From: a virus
Length of the DNA stretch: 31,383 nt
Virus record (IMG/VR): IMGVR_UViG_3300042554_000860
Location: 1 to 31,383 of that record
Reading direction: 5' to 3' (one strand)
Positions 15,896-22,561 of this stretch are shown here, one piece after another (the first letter of the stretch is position 1; each line of letters starts with the position of its first letter). The notes under the pieces were generated by a model. It was not told the origin of the DNA and searched no databases. It worked only from the letters and a program-made list of their open reading frames with translations. The position numbers and the translations under genes were made by a program.

Positions 15896-16176
15896 CCTAT
15901 CGTTCTCCTGATGACCTCATTGCCCAGCCATAGGACGCAGGCGTGGATGTGTTTACATCTATCTCTGTCCGTCTGGGGGTACTCAGCATTCTTCCCTTCC
16001 TTCAAGCGGGGCTGGCATCTGGTCTCCCAGTCCCGGCAGGTGCATTGACCCCTCCCTTTGTGGAGGGAGAGGTCACAGACATAGAACTCCTCTTCCCGAG
16101 ATTGACTCGTTACGTGGAAGAGAAGCTGGCCTCTGTGCTCAATCGTCACGGAGGGCCTCTGACCTGATACGTTCAC
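15892..16176 (-). CDS. SWIM-type zinc finger protein
   Basis: 94 residues if begun at GTG 16176; a second GTG at 16149 gives 85 residues and overlaps the preceding small gene by only 11 bases, so the start is uncertain. The metal site reads CTCRDWETRC followed about 20 residues later by RCKHIHAC, that is CxC...CxH, the SWIM signature found in proteins that bind DNA or partner with recombinases (such as Shu/Sws1-type mediators) and in SWI2/SNF2 relatives. Here the finger stands alone. Given the recombination genes just upstream, a mediator or nuclease-accessory role is plausible. Confidence 0.75.
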   Translation of the reverse strand: MNVSGQRPSVTIEHRGQLLFHVTSQSREEEFYVCDLSLHKGRGQCTCRDWETRCQPRLKEGKNAEYPQTDRDRCKHIHACVLWLGNEVIRRTIG

Positions 16177-16303
16177 CCCGAGCTTGGGTGAACTTGTGGT
16201 AACGCTCCATTGCCCGGAACTGCTCTACGGGGTCTTCTTCAGCCCCGATGTCGTTGACCAGTTCTTCCATCAAACGCTCTTCAAGTGTCTCTAGCTTTCG
16301 CAT
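16139..16303 (-). CDS. Small charged hypothetical protein (54 aa)
   Basis: ATG at 16303 lies inside the last codons of the HNH gene upstream, and the stop (16139-16141) lies inside the SWIM gene, so it bridges the two. The product, beginning MRKLETLEERLMEELVNDIG, is highly charged and strongly helical, with a Leu/Glu heptad-like front and a basic tail (ERIRSEALRDD). No family is recognised. The case for a gene is its snug fit and plausible composition; there is no clear ribosome site, so it would depend on re-initiation after the HNH gene. Confidence 0.55.
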   Translation of the reverse strand: MRKLETLEERLMEELVNDIGAEEDPVEQFRAMERYHKFTQARGERIRSEALRDD

Positions 16304-16565
16304 ATAGGTAGTTGTGTTGTGTCGCCCATTTAGGATCGGCGTGAATTAAGTTATGACAGGGGCGACAGACTGCCATAAAGATACGAGTGTCACAGAGCTT
16401 CCCCCCACGCCCGAGGGGAAGCTTGTGGTGAATGTCCTGTGCGTCGCTTCTCTGACAACACTCACAGGACGGGTTGACTGACAAATACTCAGCCTTCAGC
16501 TCCCGGTAGAGCTTCAGGGCTTCCTGCCTTTTCCGGCTTACTTTTCTTAAAGGTGAGCGTCGCAA
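16281..16565 (-). CDS. HNH endonuclease (second)
   Basis: 94 residues from TTG at 16565. The start MRRSPLRKVSRKRQEALKLY is the typical basic N-terminus of a common phage HNH family, which supports the TTG. Motifs: CECC (C34/C37), DIHHKLPLGRGG with catalytic H46-H47, then CRPCHNLIH (C67, C70, H71, H75). The front 77 bases overlap the 16489-16695 gene in another frame. It is a nicking or cutting DNase; it may assist packaging or host DNA degradation, or may be a mobile free-standing HNH. Three distinct HNH proteins occur in the window. Confidence 0.85.
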   Translation of the reverse strand: MRRSPLRKVSRKRQEALKLYRELKAEYLSVNPSCECCQRSDAQDIHHKLPLGRGGKLCDTRIFMAVCRPCHNLIHADPKWATQHNYLYAKARDT

Positions 16566-16695
16566 GTTTGTCGTGGAGTTTCCAGAGCTGTTTAGCAGTC
16601 TGGGGGTTGAAGGCTTGAGCCATCCCAGCGCGCATTGCTACGCACTTACGAATGTTCTGCCAATCTCCAACACTAAGACCGGGGATCGTAGGCAT
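16489..16695 (-). CDS. Hypothetical protein (68 aa)
   Basis: ATG at 16695 with GGAGGT eight bases upstream, inside the 3' end of the exonuclease gene, so its start is well supported. The product begins MPTIPGLSVGDWQNIRKCVA and continues as an amphipathic helical protein (KQLWKLHDKLATLTFKK) with a disordered Gly/Pro/Glu tail. No known family. Its ribosome site and placement between a RecB-like exonuclease and an HNH nuclease suggest a small partner of the recombination machinery, possibly an exonuclease cofactor; this is positional inference. Confidence 0.62.
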   Translation of the reverse strand: MPTIPGLSVGDWQNIRKCVAMRAGMAQAFNPQTAKQLWKLHDKLATLTFKKSKPEKAGSPEALPGAEG

Positions 16696-17452
16696 TCTTG
16701 TACCTCCAGATTTGGGCTGCGGAGCAGAACAGTTCAAACGCCTCGCGCATCTCAGCCGCTGAGTATTCAACGACCTCGATACGTCCGGGTTCCGTGGTGC
16801 TGATGTAGACGTTGTAGCCTACCGAGTTTTCTTTGATCGGTCCGCCATTACACCAGTACGCAACGTGGTAGGCCGCGATCTGGGGGATGTGACCGAATTT
16901 AGGGGTGATGGGCTCGCCGGGAGTGGTCTTCGTGCTTTTGAAGTCCAAGATACCGCACAGCTCCCCCTTGGTCACCGCGAGGTCCGTAGTCCCGGCATAT
17001 CCGTACTCTTGAGACACAACCGTGAACTCGGAGTCTGCGATGTCCAACCCCATCTTCTCCACGGCTGTGATGCCACCCATCGCCATCTCTAGCTCAGGGC
17101 CAGCGTGAGGAGCAGGCTGTCCTTTGAGATGTGCCTCGATGTTTGCGTGGATGCGGGTGCCAAGCTCGGCAGCGTCCGAAACCTCGTCTAATGCCCTAGA
17201 AAGGGCAGTAGCGACGTATTCGTGCATCTCCTCATCCCCAATGGGAGGAGCGTTGAAGCAATACTCCGCGACCTTGCCAAGCTTCCAGCGGTTCAAAGAC
17301 GGATTGTCGATGACCGACAGGATGCCGGTGATGGAAGGAAGGAGGCCCTTCTGCTTCGCCTCCTTGATTGTGGTTGGCCGGAAGGCTTTCTTGGCCCCTT
17401 TTTTGGTCGGCTGACTGTGTGCAGCCGCGCCCTCCGTGGTGTACCAATGCAT
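16673..17452 (-). CDS. RecB/Cas4-like PD-(D/E)XK exonuclease
   Basis: 259 residues. The nuclease core is clear: GTRIHANIEAHL with H102 and E106 (the RecB-family alpha motif), then GYAGTTDLAV with D157 and GILDFKSTKT with D170 and K172. This matches phage recombination exonucleases that resect double-stranded ends to give 3' single strands. The ERF annealing protein lies two genes upstream, so together they form a two-component recombination system like lambda Exo/Beta. ATG at 17452 overlaps the preceding stop (TGATG) and has GAGGAGG just upstream. Four Cys residues are present but no obvious Cas4-type Fe-S cluster pattern. Confidence 0.86.
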   Translation of the reverse strand: MHWYTTEGAAAHSQPTKKGAKKAFRPTTIKEAKQKGLLPSITGILSVIDNPSLNRWKLGKVAEYCFNAPPIGDEEMHEYVATALSRALDEVSDAAELGTRIHANIEAHLKGQPAPHAGPELEMAMGGITAVEKMGLDIADSEFTVVSQEYGYAGTTDLAVTKGELCGILDFKSTKTTPGEPITPKFGHIPQIAAYHVAYWCNGGPIKENSVGYNVYISTTEPGRIEVVEYSAAEMREAFELFCSAAQIWRYKNAYDPRS

Positions 17453-17697
17453 CAGAATGCCTCCTCAGAGCTTGGCGCACTAGTAGCCGCTTGTCCGAAT
17501 ACCTTGGCGTTGCCAAGAATTGGACCCTTGATGCCCTTTAGGCGAGCCTCCTTGGAAACGCCCTGATCAACGCGGTAGGCATTGCCAAACTTGTCGTTGG
17601 GGGTTTCCCAAAGGATAAGGTTAAGAATCTTGCCATTCTTGCCCTCGTAGAAGTGAGACTTGTCGATCTTGGAGACGTTGACGCTTACGCTGATCAT
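17452..17697 (-). CDS. Small phage protein of recombination module (81 aa)
   Basis: Begins MISVSVNVSKIDKSHFYEGK and continues GKILNLILWETPNDKFGNAY, VDQGVSKEARLKG and GPILGNAKVFG. I recognise the pattern from a family of small phage proteins (N-terminal beta strands, K-x-G-K-x-x-x-L, then a D-x-x-G segment) that often neighbours recombinases and helicases. The fold could be OB-like, which would suit a single-strand DNA binding role, but no member with proven function is known to me. It lies between ERF and the exonuclease. Its start is preceded by a long A-rich leader with TAAACCTAAACC and no Shine-Dalgarno. Confidence 0.65.
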   Translation of the reverse strand: MISVSVNVSKIDKSHFYEGKNGKILNLILWETPNDKFGNAYRVDQGVSKEARLKGIKGPILGNAKVFGQAATSAPSSEEAF

Positions 17698-17728
17698 TGT
17701 TTTTTAGGTTTAGGTTTAACTAGCAGAA

Positions 17729-18175
17729 TCAGAAAGGATCGTCCTTGTTCACCTGCTTGGGAACGTAGGTCTTGATTACGGGATTGGCCGGACGAGCGGC
17801 CTCGCCATCGTCGTCTTCCTGCGTGATGCAGAGGAAGGCCGCGAGGGCATAACGACGGAGGTAAGTCGTCGCAGAGCCGACTCCCTGCGGGTCCGCCTTG
17901 GGCAGCGGAGAGCTAGCCGTATCCTCGATCCATTGCCCGCTAGTGTGAAGAAGACGGGTGGTCAGATGCACCCGATCCCCGCCGTCTCCGAGCGTCTGGA
18001 GGACCACAATCCCCGCCTTGTTGAGCGGGCCCTTGGTGGCCTCGATGACGCTTCCGAGGGAGGCGTAGGAGTTCTTGAAGTGCGGGTTCTTGGCGTCCTT
18101 AGACGCATTAGCCACTTCGCGTTGAGCGACCAAGAGGGCCGCGCTAATCAGGTCAATTTTGTCCGATGTTTTCAT
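17729..18175 (-). CDS. erf: ERF-family single-strand annealing protein
   Basis: 148 residues. The segments ALLVAQREVANASKDAKNPH, FKNSYASLGSVIEATKGPLN and GVGSATTYLRRYALAAFLCI reproduce the conserved ERF pattern (aromatic YASL, then S-A-x-T-Y-x-R-R-Y-x-L). ERF proteins anneal complementary single strands and, in P22, help circularise the injected genome. Two genes downstream lies the partner exonuclease. The C-terminus is short and acidic, followed by a PVIKTYVPKQ... tail ending in DDPF, similar to the acidic protein-interaction tips of single-strand binding proteins. The leader reads CTAAACACAA before ATG. Confidence 0.9.
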   Translation of the reverse strand: MKTSDKIDLISAALLVAQREVANASKDAKNPHFKNSYASLGSVIEATKGPLNKAGIVVLQTLGDGGDRVHLTTRLLHTSGQWIEDTASSPLPKADPQGVGSATTYLRRYALAAFLCITQEDDDGEAARPANPVIKTYVPKQVNKDDPF

Positions 18176-18347
18176 TTGTGTTTAGCATTTCGTTGGTTTC
18201 CTGCATCCAAAGCATCGCCATCTCGGCAACTTCAGCCTGCTCTTGGCAGGTCGGTTCTTCAAAGCGGCTAAGAAAGCCGCTGATGACGAGCGCAGCTTTA
18301 GCTAGCTGCGTCTCGTAGTCGTCTCGTGTGGGTATCATTTTTATCAT
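18153..18347 (-). CDS. Hypothetical protein (64 aa)
   Basis: Starts at ATG 18347 or, three codons on, ATG 18338; neither has a ribosome site, and both follow an A-rich stretch. The product is acidic and helical (DYETQLAKAALVISGFLSRF, then CQEQAEVAEMAMLWMQETNE). No family is recognised. It starts inside the MNGKGD-type gene and ends inside the ERF start, so it is translated within a chain of overlapping genes (DnaB, 59-aa, 64-aa, ERF). It could be a small partner of ERF or the helicase. Confidence 0.58.
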   Translation of the reverse strand: MIKMIPTRDDYETQLAKAALVISGFLSRFEEPTCQEQAEVAEMAMLWMQETNEMLNTNENIGQN

Positions 18348-18477
18348 CTTTATCTCGCTTCTCTTGTGGTGGATTGTTCCCAGAAAGGGAAGCCTTTTCT
18401 TTTCCGAAAACCCTATCCCAGCCAGTACGAAAGGCTTCCGAGTGATTATTCCTTGGAGAATCGCCTTTGCCGTTCAT
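18298..18477 (-). CDS. Small MNGKGDSPR-type phage protein (59 aa)
   Basis: ATG at 18477 overlaps the helicase stop (ATGA, 18474-18477). The start MNGKGDSPRNNHSEAFRTGW followed by DRVFG is a very common signature of a short phage protein family of unknown function, with consensus MNGKGDxxR...Y/F...W/YDxIF. The remainder is Lys/Asp-rich and probably disordered. In other phages it lies near replication genes, as here. The reading frame extends upstream across the helicase gene, but that part is an out-of-frame shadow. Confidence 0.75.
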   Translation of the reverse strand: MNGKGDSPRNNHSEAFRTGWDRVFGKEKASLSGNNPPQEKRDKDDKNDTHTRRLRDAAS

Positions 18478-19808
18478 CGCTGGAGTTGGTTGAACTTGGT
18501 GGTTGGGCGGTTGAAGACCATCCTGATAGAGGCGCAGCCGTTGTCCCGGCCCTTGGCCTGCACGATCTCCACCTCTAGGTTCTGGACGGTCTGATCGTTG
18601 AGGGTCTGAGTGCCACCCTCGGAGTTCTCGGATGGCAGATGGATGAAGATCACCCGGTCTGCATCCTGCTCGATGTTGCCGGATTCCCGAAGGTCTGAGA
18701 GGCGGGGAATGCGGTTCTCGCGTTCCACTTCCCGGCTCACCTGAGCCAGCAGGATGACGGGGATACCCATCGAGACGGCGAGGTCTTTGAACGCCAACGT
18801 CGTTTGCCCAATGGCGATATCGCGTGTCTCTCCCTTCCCGTGCGGGGGCACGTAGAGTTGGAGGTAGTCGATGACCACAGCCTTCACTTGCATAAACGCC
18901 TTGCACGCTTCGATGCGGGCGGCGATCTGGGATGGATTGCGGTCGCTGTCGAAGATGTGCAGCTTCTTGGACAGGTTCACCTCAATCTCTTTCAGGGCGT
19001 TCTCGAATGCCTTGATCTGATAGGGATTCGCTTGCCGGGATTCGATGGCGCGGACGGAGACGCCCGACATCATCCCAGCTAGTCCCTTACAAACTTTTTT
19101 CACCGGCATCTCACGCGAAAAGAGGAGCGTGTCGCCATAACGGGACGCGAAATGGCGGCAGATGTCGCGGGCCATCGAGGACTTTCCGACACCCGGACGG
19201 GCAGCGATGACGATCAGTTCCCCGCCAGTCGCGGCCCCCAGTTCCTTAGTCATATCAGGCCAAGGCCAAGTCATCCCGGTTTGTTCAGCCTCACCAGACA
19301 AGAGCTTGGCTAGGTCTGCCATTACCTGTGAGGCGGCGTCTTTCAGGCTGACCTGCGTAGCCGTCTGGTTGCGGATGGCTAAGACCTTGCTGATCTTGGC
19401 GACGAACTCATCGACTTGCGGCTTCCCGGCTAGGGCCATTTGCGTCGTCTCTGAGGCCACCACAGCCAGTTCCCGGGCTTGGTACGCATCCCGCAGGGCA
19501 TCTAAGCTGTACGTGAACGCCAGAGGCGTAGGAGCCGCGCTTGAGATATCTGCGAAATTCGCAAGTCCGCCGCACTTCCGAAGCTCAGAGTCAGTCTTCT
19601 TCAACTCGGCGCAGACGATGTGCGTCTCCACCCCAATGCCTTTGATGTGGCATTCGTTGATTTGCTTCCAGATGGCTTTGGCGGGCTGGCTGTAGAACCA
19701 GCCGTCAGACACTCGATAGTCGAGGGCCTTCAGGAGGGCGGATGCGCCCTCGTTCATAATGCAGGAGAGGACAACCCTCTCTGCTTGGTCATTGTGCGGG
19801 AGTTGCAT
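18474..19808 (-). CDS. dnaB: DnaB-type replicative helicase
   Basis: 444 residues. The N-terminal domain starts MQLPHNDQAERVVLSCIMNE, the standard DnaB opening. The RecA-like ATPase domain has Walker A ARPGVGKS (203-210), Walker B VKAVVIDYLQL and the downstream switch segment PVILLAQVSREVERE followed by SDLRESGNIEQDADRVIFIH, all conserved in hexameric 5'-3' helicases. It unwinds the fork and would recruit a host primase, since no primase is encoded here. The HTH initiator-like gene in the same transcription direction could load it, as lambda O and P load host DnaB. The start has the leader CCTAAACCGTAGAAACATAC just upstream. Confidence 0.95.
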   Translation of the reverse strand: MQLPHNDQAERVVLSCIMNEGASALLKALDYRVSDGWFYSQPAKAIWKQINECHIKGIGVETHIVCAELKKTDSELRKCGGLANFADISSAAPTPLAFTYSLDALRDAYQARELAVVASETTQMALAGKPQVDEFVAKISKVLAIRNQTATQVSLKDAASQVMADLAKLLSGEAEQTGMTWPWPDMTKELGAATGGELIVIAARPGVGKSSMARDICRHFASRYGDTLLFSREMPVKKVCKGLAGMMSGVSVRAIESRQANPYQIKAFENALKEIEVNLSKKLHIFDSDRNPSQIAARIEACKAFMQVKAVVIDYLQLYVPPHGKGETRDIAIGQTTLAFKDLAVSMGIPVILLAQVSREVERENRIPRLSDLRESGNIEQDADRVIFIHLPSENSEGGTQTLNDQTVQNLEVEIVQAKGRDNGCASIRMVFNRPTTKFNQLQR

Positions 19809-19962
19809 TGTGTATGTTTCTACGGTTTAGGATGTGTTTGAACTCTTCGTTGGTCAGGTAGTGGCGCTGATAGCCCATCGTGGTGATGCGCTGGGCGATG
19901 TTCTTCGGGTCAACCTCCGGGAATGCGTCCTTCAATTGCTTGAGGGTCATCCCAGCACGCAT
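19789..19962 (-). CDS. Small helix-turn-helix-like protein (57 aa)
   Basis: I start it at ATG 19962, 14 bases after the upstream stop. The frame is open to ATG 20067 (92 residues), but that extension is Ser/Pro/Thr-rich and overlaps another gene by 92 bases. The core AGMTLKQLKDAFPEVDPKNI followed by AQRITTMGYQRHYLT reads like a compact DNA-binding helix-turn-helix (G-M-T-L-x-x-L...V-x-x-x-x-I-x-x-R...M-G). It may regulate this operon or assist helicase loading. It overlaps the DnaB start by 20 bases. No family is assigned. Confidence 0.55.
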   Translation of the reverse strand: MRAGMTLKQLKDAFPEVDPKNIAQRITTMGYQRHYLTNEEFKHILNRRNIHNATPAQ

Positions 19963-19975
19963 CGCGTTCTCAAAT

Positions 19976-20173
19976 CTAATCCGTAAGGATAGAGTCGAGC
20001 CGGGCGATTTGTGCCACGCTGAGGTGTTGGAAGACTGCGGGGTCGCGGATGAAGGCTGTGAGGTCATTTATCTGTGTTTCTAGTTTGGCGGCGAACTCGG
20101 CTTTGACCTTGGCAGGTCTGCCGCATTGAAGGACATCAAGCTGGGCTTTGTCTGTTAATGGCGTTGAAGACAT
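19976..20173 (-). CDS. Hypothetical protein (65 aa)
   Basis: ATG at 20173 lies inside the 3' end of thyX (38-base overlap). The product has the pattern GRPAKVKAEFAAKLETQIND, then LTAFIRDPAVFQHLSVAQIA and a short C-terminus, resembling small phage proteins with a 'GRP' N-terminal loop and two helices. A GRP/AT-hook-like loop could touch DNA, but no function is known. It has no ribosome site and probably depends on re-initiation after thyX. Composition and codon use match the neighbouring genes. Confidence 0.55.
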   Translation of the reverse strand: MSSTPLTDKAQLDVLQCGRPAKVKAEFAAKLETQINDLTAFIRDPAVFQHLSVAQIARLDSILTD

Positions 20174-20795
20174 TCGGGAATTGTTTGCTGAAGATTTCAC
20201 GGATCAGGCAGGCGAGTTCGCGGTGTTCCTTTTGGGTATGCTCCGCGCATCTCTGGTCGAAGTAATGAATCCAGCTTCTGACATTGCCGGTCACGTACAT
20301 CCGGGTGCGGGTACAGAGAGGCAAAACCATCCGGGCAGTCTCCTTGCTCACACCCTCGGCAATCAGGCGCTTGTAGACGCCGAAGATGGTCCTCACCGCC
20401 TCCTGCGCCTCCCAGCCCAGATCGAGGTCTTCGTGGGGATCTCCTGATGCCTGACGATTTTTCAGGTCTTGCCTGCGTAGCTCGATGGGCTCGGACTCGC
20501 TGCTGGCCGCATACCTTTGGGACCACTCTTGAAACGTGAAGCTGCGATGGCGCAGAAGCTGGGCGGCAATGGCCCGGCTGGTCTCCACTTCCACGGTCAT
20601 CGAGGCAGTCTCAAAGACACTCCAATGCCCGTGCCTGATGCAGTAGGCGAGGAGGCGAGGAGCCGTCTCCGTGTTGGTCTGGTTCGAGGGATTGCTGACC
20701 CGAGCGCAATACGCGATCAGGTCGTCTGCGGTGAGGATGCCCTGCTGGATGAGGTCCGCACAGGGCTGAGTGATGCTGACGAGTTTTGCGTTCAA
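20136..20795 (-). CDS. thyX: Flavin-dependent thymidylate synthase ThyX
   Basis: 219 residues starting at TTG 20795, which has GGAGGAA six bases upstream and yields the usual ThyX beginning (MNAKLVSITQ). The ThyX signature RHRX7S is intact: RHR at 82-84 and S92 within RHRSFTFQEWSQRY. Other conserved parts are HWSVFETASMTVEVETSRAI and the C-terminal TGNVRSWIHYFDQRC. The enzyme makes dTMP from dUMP with FAD and methylenetetrahydrofolate, raising thymidine supply for phage replication. The upstream gene ends on the same bases (TTGA, 20792-20795). Confidence 0.95.
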   Translation of the reverse strand: MNAKLVSITQPCADLIQQGILTADDLIAYCARVSNPSNQTNTETAPRLLAYCIRHGHWSVFETASMTVEVETSRAIAAQLLRHRSFTFQEWSQRYAASSESEPIELRRQDLKNRQASGDPHEDLDLGWEAQEAVRTIFGVYKRLIAEGVSKETARMVLPLCTRTRMYVTGNVRSWIHYFDQRCAEHTQKEHRELACLIREIFSKQFPNVFNAINRQSPA

Positions 20796-21016
20796 GACAG
20801 TTTCCTCCACGTTGATCCAAACAAAAGTTTGGTAGTCATCCTGCGCCACCACGACACATCTCCGCGCAGCCTGATGGTGATAAGCGCGGGATCTCCGAAG
20901 ATCACCCACTCCCACCTCTCAGCAGGCATTTGGAAAAGGCTCAAGCCTTCGCCTTTCGGAGTAAGAAGACTATGCACAGTAAACATCTGTTCTTTATCGT
21001 GCATTGGATCGCTCAC
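20792..21016 (-). CDS. Hypothetical protein (74 aa)
   Basis: GTG at 21016 overlaps the preceding stop (GTGA) and has AAAGGAG five bases upstream, a good ribosome site that settles the start. The product reads VSDPMHDKEQMFTVHSLLTP, then KGEGLSLFQMPAERWEWVIF and a basic, Trp-rich end. No family is recognised. It immediately precedes thyX with a four-base overlap, so the two are probably made in equal amounts. Confidence 0.65.
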   Translation of the reverse strand: MSDPMHDKEQMFTVHSLLTPKGEGLSLFQMPAERWEWVIFGDPALITIRLRGDVSWWRRMTTKLLFGSTWRKLS

Positions 21017-21378
21017 GGCTGCTCCTTTCGTGCGGCGTTGATTGCGGCCCGCAGCGCGGCGTTTTCGCGCTCCAGTTGTTTCACCTTCCCGACTAGTGGA
21101 GCAACACAGGTGCAATGTTGCTCGTCGGGTCGATGATCTAGGGCGTGCGCTACCGCATTCTCCCAGTCCGCTATTTTTTCACGCAGGGACTCGTTCTGAG
21201 CGAACATCAACTCGCTCTGCCGCTGGCCCTCACACTCCCGGCCATCACAAGTCTCACACAGCCAGCCCGTCCGAGCGTTGTCCAATTGCCTTTGGAGGTC
21301 GTCCACCTGAGCCTTTAGTTCCGCCTCGCGGCGGTAGTAGGCTGAGATGGCGATCATATCGCCGTGCTCGTTAATCAA
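21013..21378 (-). CDS. Coiled-coil protein with Cys clusters (121 aa)
   Basis: Starts at TTG 21378 inside the previous stop (TTGA), with GGAGG six bases upstream. The order is an N-terminal helix, a coiled-coil segment (YYRREAELKAQVDDLQRQLD), a Cys-containing insert CETCDGREC, another helix, a CTC motif, and a final heptad stretch VKQLERENAALRAAINAARK. The CxxC...C and CxC pairs could hold one zinc ion. Similar proteins occur in the accessory part of many phage early operons without assigned function. Probably oligomeric. Confidence 0.65.
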   Translation of the reverse strand: MINEHGDMIAISAYYRREAELKAQVDDLQRQLDNARTGWLCETCDGRECEGQRQSELMFAQNESLREKIADWENAVAHALDHRPDEQHCTCVAPLVGKVKQLERENAALRAAINAARKEQP

Positions 21379-21566
21379 GACGCACCTCCAATCTGCTTGA
21401 TGTAATGAACGGCTCGGAGGGCGTTGTCTCGCATCATCGCCCGGGCTCCCTGCCGGAATTGGTCCCGAGTTTCGTATCGGGAGTTCAGCCGATGCGTTTC
21501 GGCCCGTCCGAGGAAATAGGCGGCCATCGCCGCCGGGCTGTATAGGGCTGGTCTTTTAATCTTCAT
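21375..21566 (-). CDS. Small basic hypothetical protein (63 aa)
   Basis: ATG at 21566 overlaps the DUF6378-like gene by 11 bases; the stop overlaps the next start (TTGA). The product begins MKIKRPALYSPAAMAAYFLG and continues with RYETRDQFRQGARAMMRDNA, a helical basic protein. No family is recognised. The leader just upstream is GCAGCACACA, lacking a Shine-Dalgarno sequence. Confidence 0.6.
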   Translation of the reverse strand: MKIKRPALYSPAAMAAYFLGRAETHRLNSRYETRDQFRQGARAMMRDNALRAVHYIKQIGGAS

Positions 21567-21876
21567 TGTGTGCTGCTTTCTCTGTTTGGTTTTGGTTTCC
21601 TACGACGGGGCGTTTCCCCGTCTGCATCCATTCAAGGCACAGGAGATACCCGTGCGCGTCAATCAAATTGTCGTCCTTCGGCTTATGTGCCTGACGCCTA
21701 AGCTTTAAGGCCGTCATCATCAGCGGAACGTCCTCTGCGGTGATGGGGCTGGTGAGCCGGGTGTTCAATAGTCCGGTCCACATCGCGGCGATCCCTGAGA
21801 AGTCCTGATCTGGGGTGCCGTAGCTCTCGTTCCGGTCCCCGGTGATTAGCCTGATGGCTTCTTCGGCGTGGTTCAC
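21556..21876 (-). CDS. DUF6378-like phage protein (106 aa)
   Basis: GTG at 21876 overlaps the previous stop (GTGA) with GGGAGGA upstream. The conserved pattern is plain: AEEAIRLITGDRNESYGTP, then DFSGIAAMWTGLL, DVPLMMTALKLRRQAHKPK and DDNLIDAHGYLLCLEWM. This is the DUF6378 type found in many phages. It resembles MazG/dUTPase-like all-alpha nucleotide pyrophosphohydrolases in its spaced acidic helices (E-E...D...DN-x-x-D), so a nucleotide-cleaning role alongside ThyX is plausible, but that link is inference. Confidence 0.8.
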   Translation of the reverse strand: MNHAEEAIRLITGDRNESYGTPDQDFSGIAAMWTGLLNTRLTSPITAEDVPLMMTALKLRRQAHKPKDDNLIDAHGYLLCLEWMQTGKRPVVGNQNQTEKAAHNED

Positions 21877-21974
21877 TCAAAGTCCTCCCGGTCAGGGCCG
21901 TCTTCGCTTTGAATCACGATTCCGACTACGACCCCAATGAGGAAGCCGAGTCCGCTGCATATTAGTGTCATCAT
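21873..21974 (-). CDS. Tiny single-span membrane protein (33 aa)
   Basis: ATG at 21974 (the next codon, 21971, is also ATG). Residues 3-21 form one hydrophobic helix (TLICSGLGFLIGVVVGIVIQ region) with a Gly-zipper-like GxxxG/GxxxG spacing, followed by an acidic tail SEDGPDREDFE. Topology is probably N-out or N-in with the acidic tail exposed; the charge is unusual for a positive-inside tail. The leader contains TAAACCTAAAACCAAAG and no Shine-Dalgarno. It overlaps the next gene (GTGA). It is one of three such tiny membrane genes in the minus-strand block. Confidence 0.62.
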   Translation of the reverse strand: MMTLICSGLGFLIGVVVGIVIQSEDGPDREDFE

Positions 21975-21988
21975 CTTTGGTTTTAGGT

Positions 21989-22561
21989 TTAGCTGACTTT
22001 GTATTTTCCGGTGAACTGCAAGGCGAGCTTGAAGTCCTCCAGTAAAACCTTTTCCCCGACCATCCGCGAGAACCAGCCCGATTCCAACGGAAGGCTTTGA
22101 CCTAGGGCTTTGGCGGTCGGGTGCGTAATGCCGTAGCGGTGAGTCCGGCACAATTCCAGCAGTTGCTTTGTGAGCACGATCTTGCCCTCAGCATCTGCGG
22201 CAGGAAGCGCGGGAAAATCGACCTGATGCTTGGCCCTTTTAGGCTTCGGAGGCGTTGGCATCTTCGGTGCCTGCTGCTCCTGATGCGGCTTCCCGTGAAA
22301 CACGCTATGGCAGCGATGGCACATACAGATCAGGTCGTCCAAATGCTCCAGTTCGTAGCCGCGATGCTCATAGGTGCGGTGATGCGCGGCGAGGTCCATC
22401 TGGCTGTTGCAGACTTGGCAACGATGCCCGGCGCGAGCCTTTACGTGCTTTGACACCAAAGCCCAGTACGGGGTCTTCAGGTAGTCAGCGTAAGGCATAT
22501 GAGGCCCCGGACCTTTAGGGAGCGGCGGGTAATACCGCATAAATGCGCGTTGCTTGCTCAT
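21989..22561 (-). CDS. HNH endonuclease (third) with C-terminal extension
   Basis: 190 residues. The HNH domain occupies about residues 28-92: CQVC (C48, C51), HHRTYEHRGYEL with H60-H61, and CHRCHSVFHG (C81, C84, H85). A proline- and lysine-rich linker (residues 93-115) and a second helical domain of about 75 residues follow (KIVLTKQLLELCRTHRYGIT...FSRMVGEKVLL), which may bind DNA or a partner. The two-domain build differs from the other HNH genes. ATG at 22561 overlaps the initiator-like gene stop (ATGA). Confidence 0.85.
   Translation of the reverse strand: MSKQRAFMRYYPPLPKGPGPHMPYADYLKTPYWALVSKHVKARAGHRCQVCNSQMDLAAHHRTYEHRGYELEHLDDLICMCHRCHSVFHGKPHQEQQAPKMPTPPKPKRAKHQVDFPALPAADAEGKIVLTKQLLELCRTHRYGITHPTAKALGQSLPLESGWFSRMVGEKVLLEDFKLALQFTGKYKVS

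Noticed and set aside
16673-17452. Cas4 identity for the RecB-like exonuclease
   Set aside because: No C-terminal three-cysteine Fe-S pattern and no CRISPR genes; ERF neighbours indicate a recombination exonuclease.
18478-18906. Upstream extension of the MNGKGD-type gene
   Set aside because: It runs out of frame across the conserved DnaB C-terminal domain and gives an Arg/Pro-rich chain; the ATGA start at 18477 is better.
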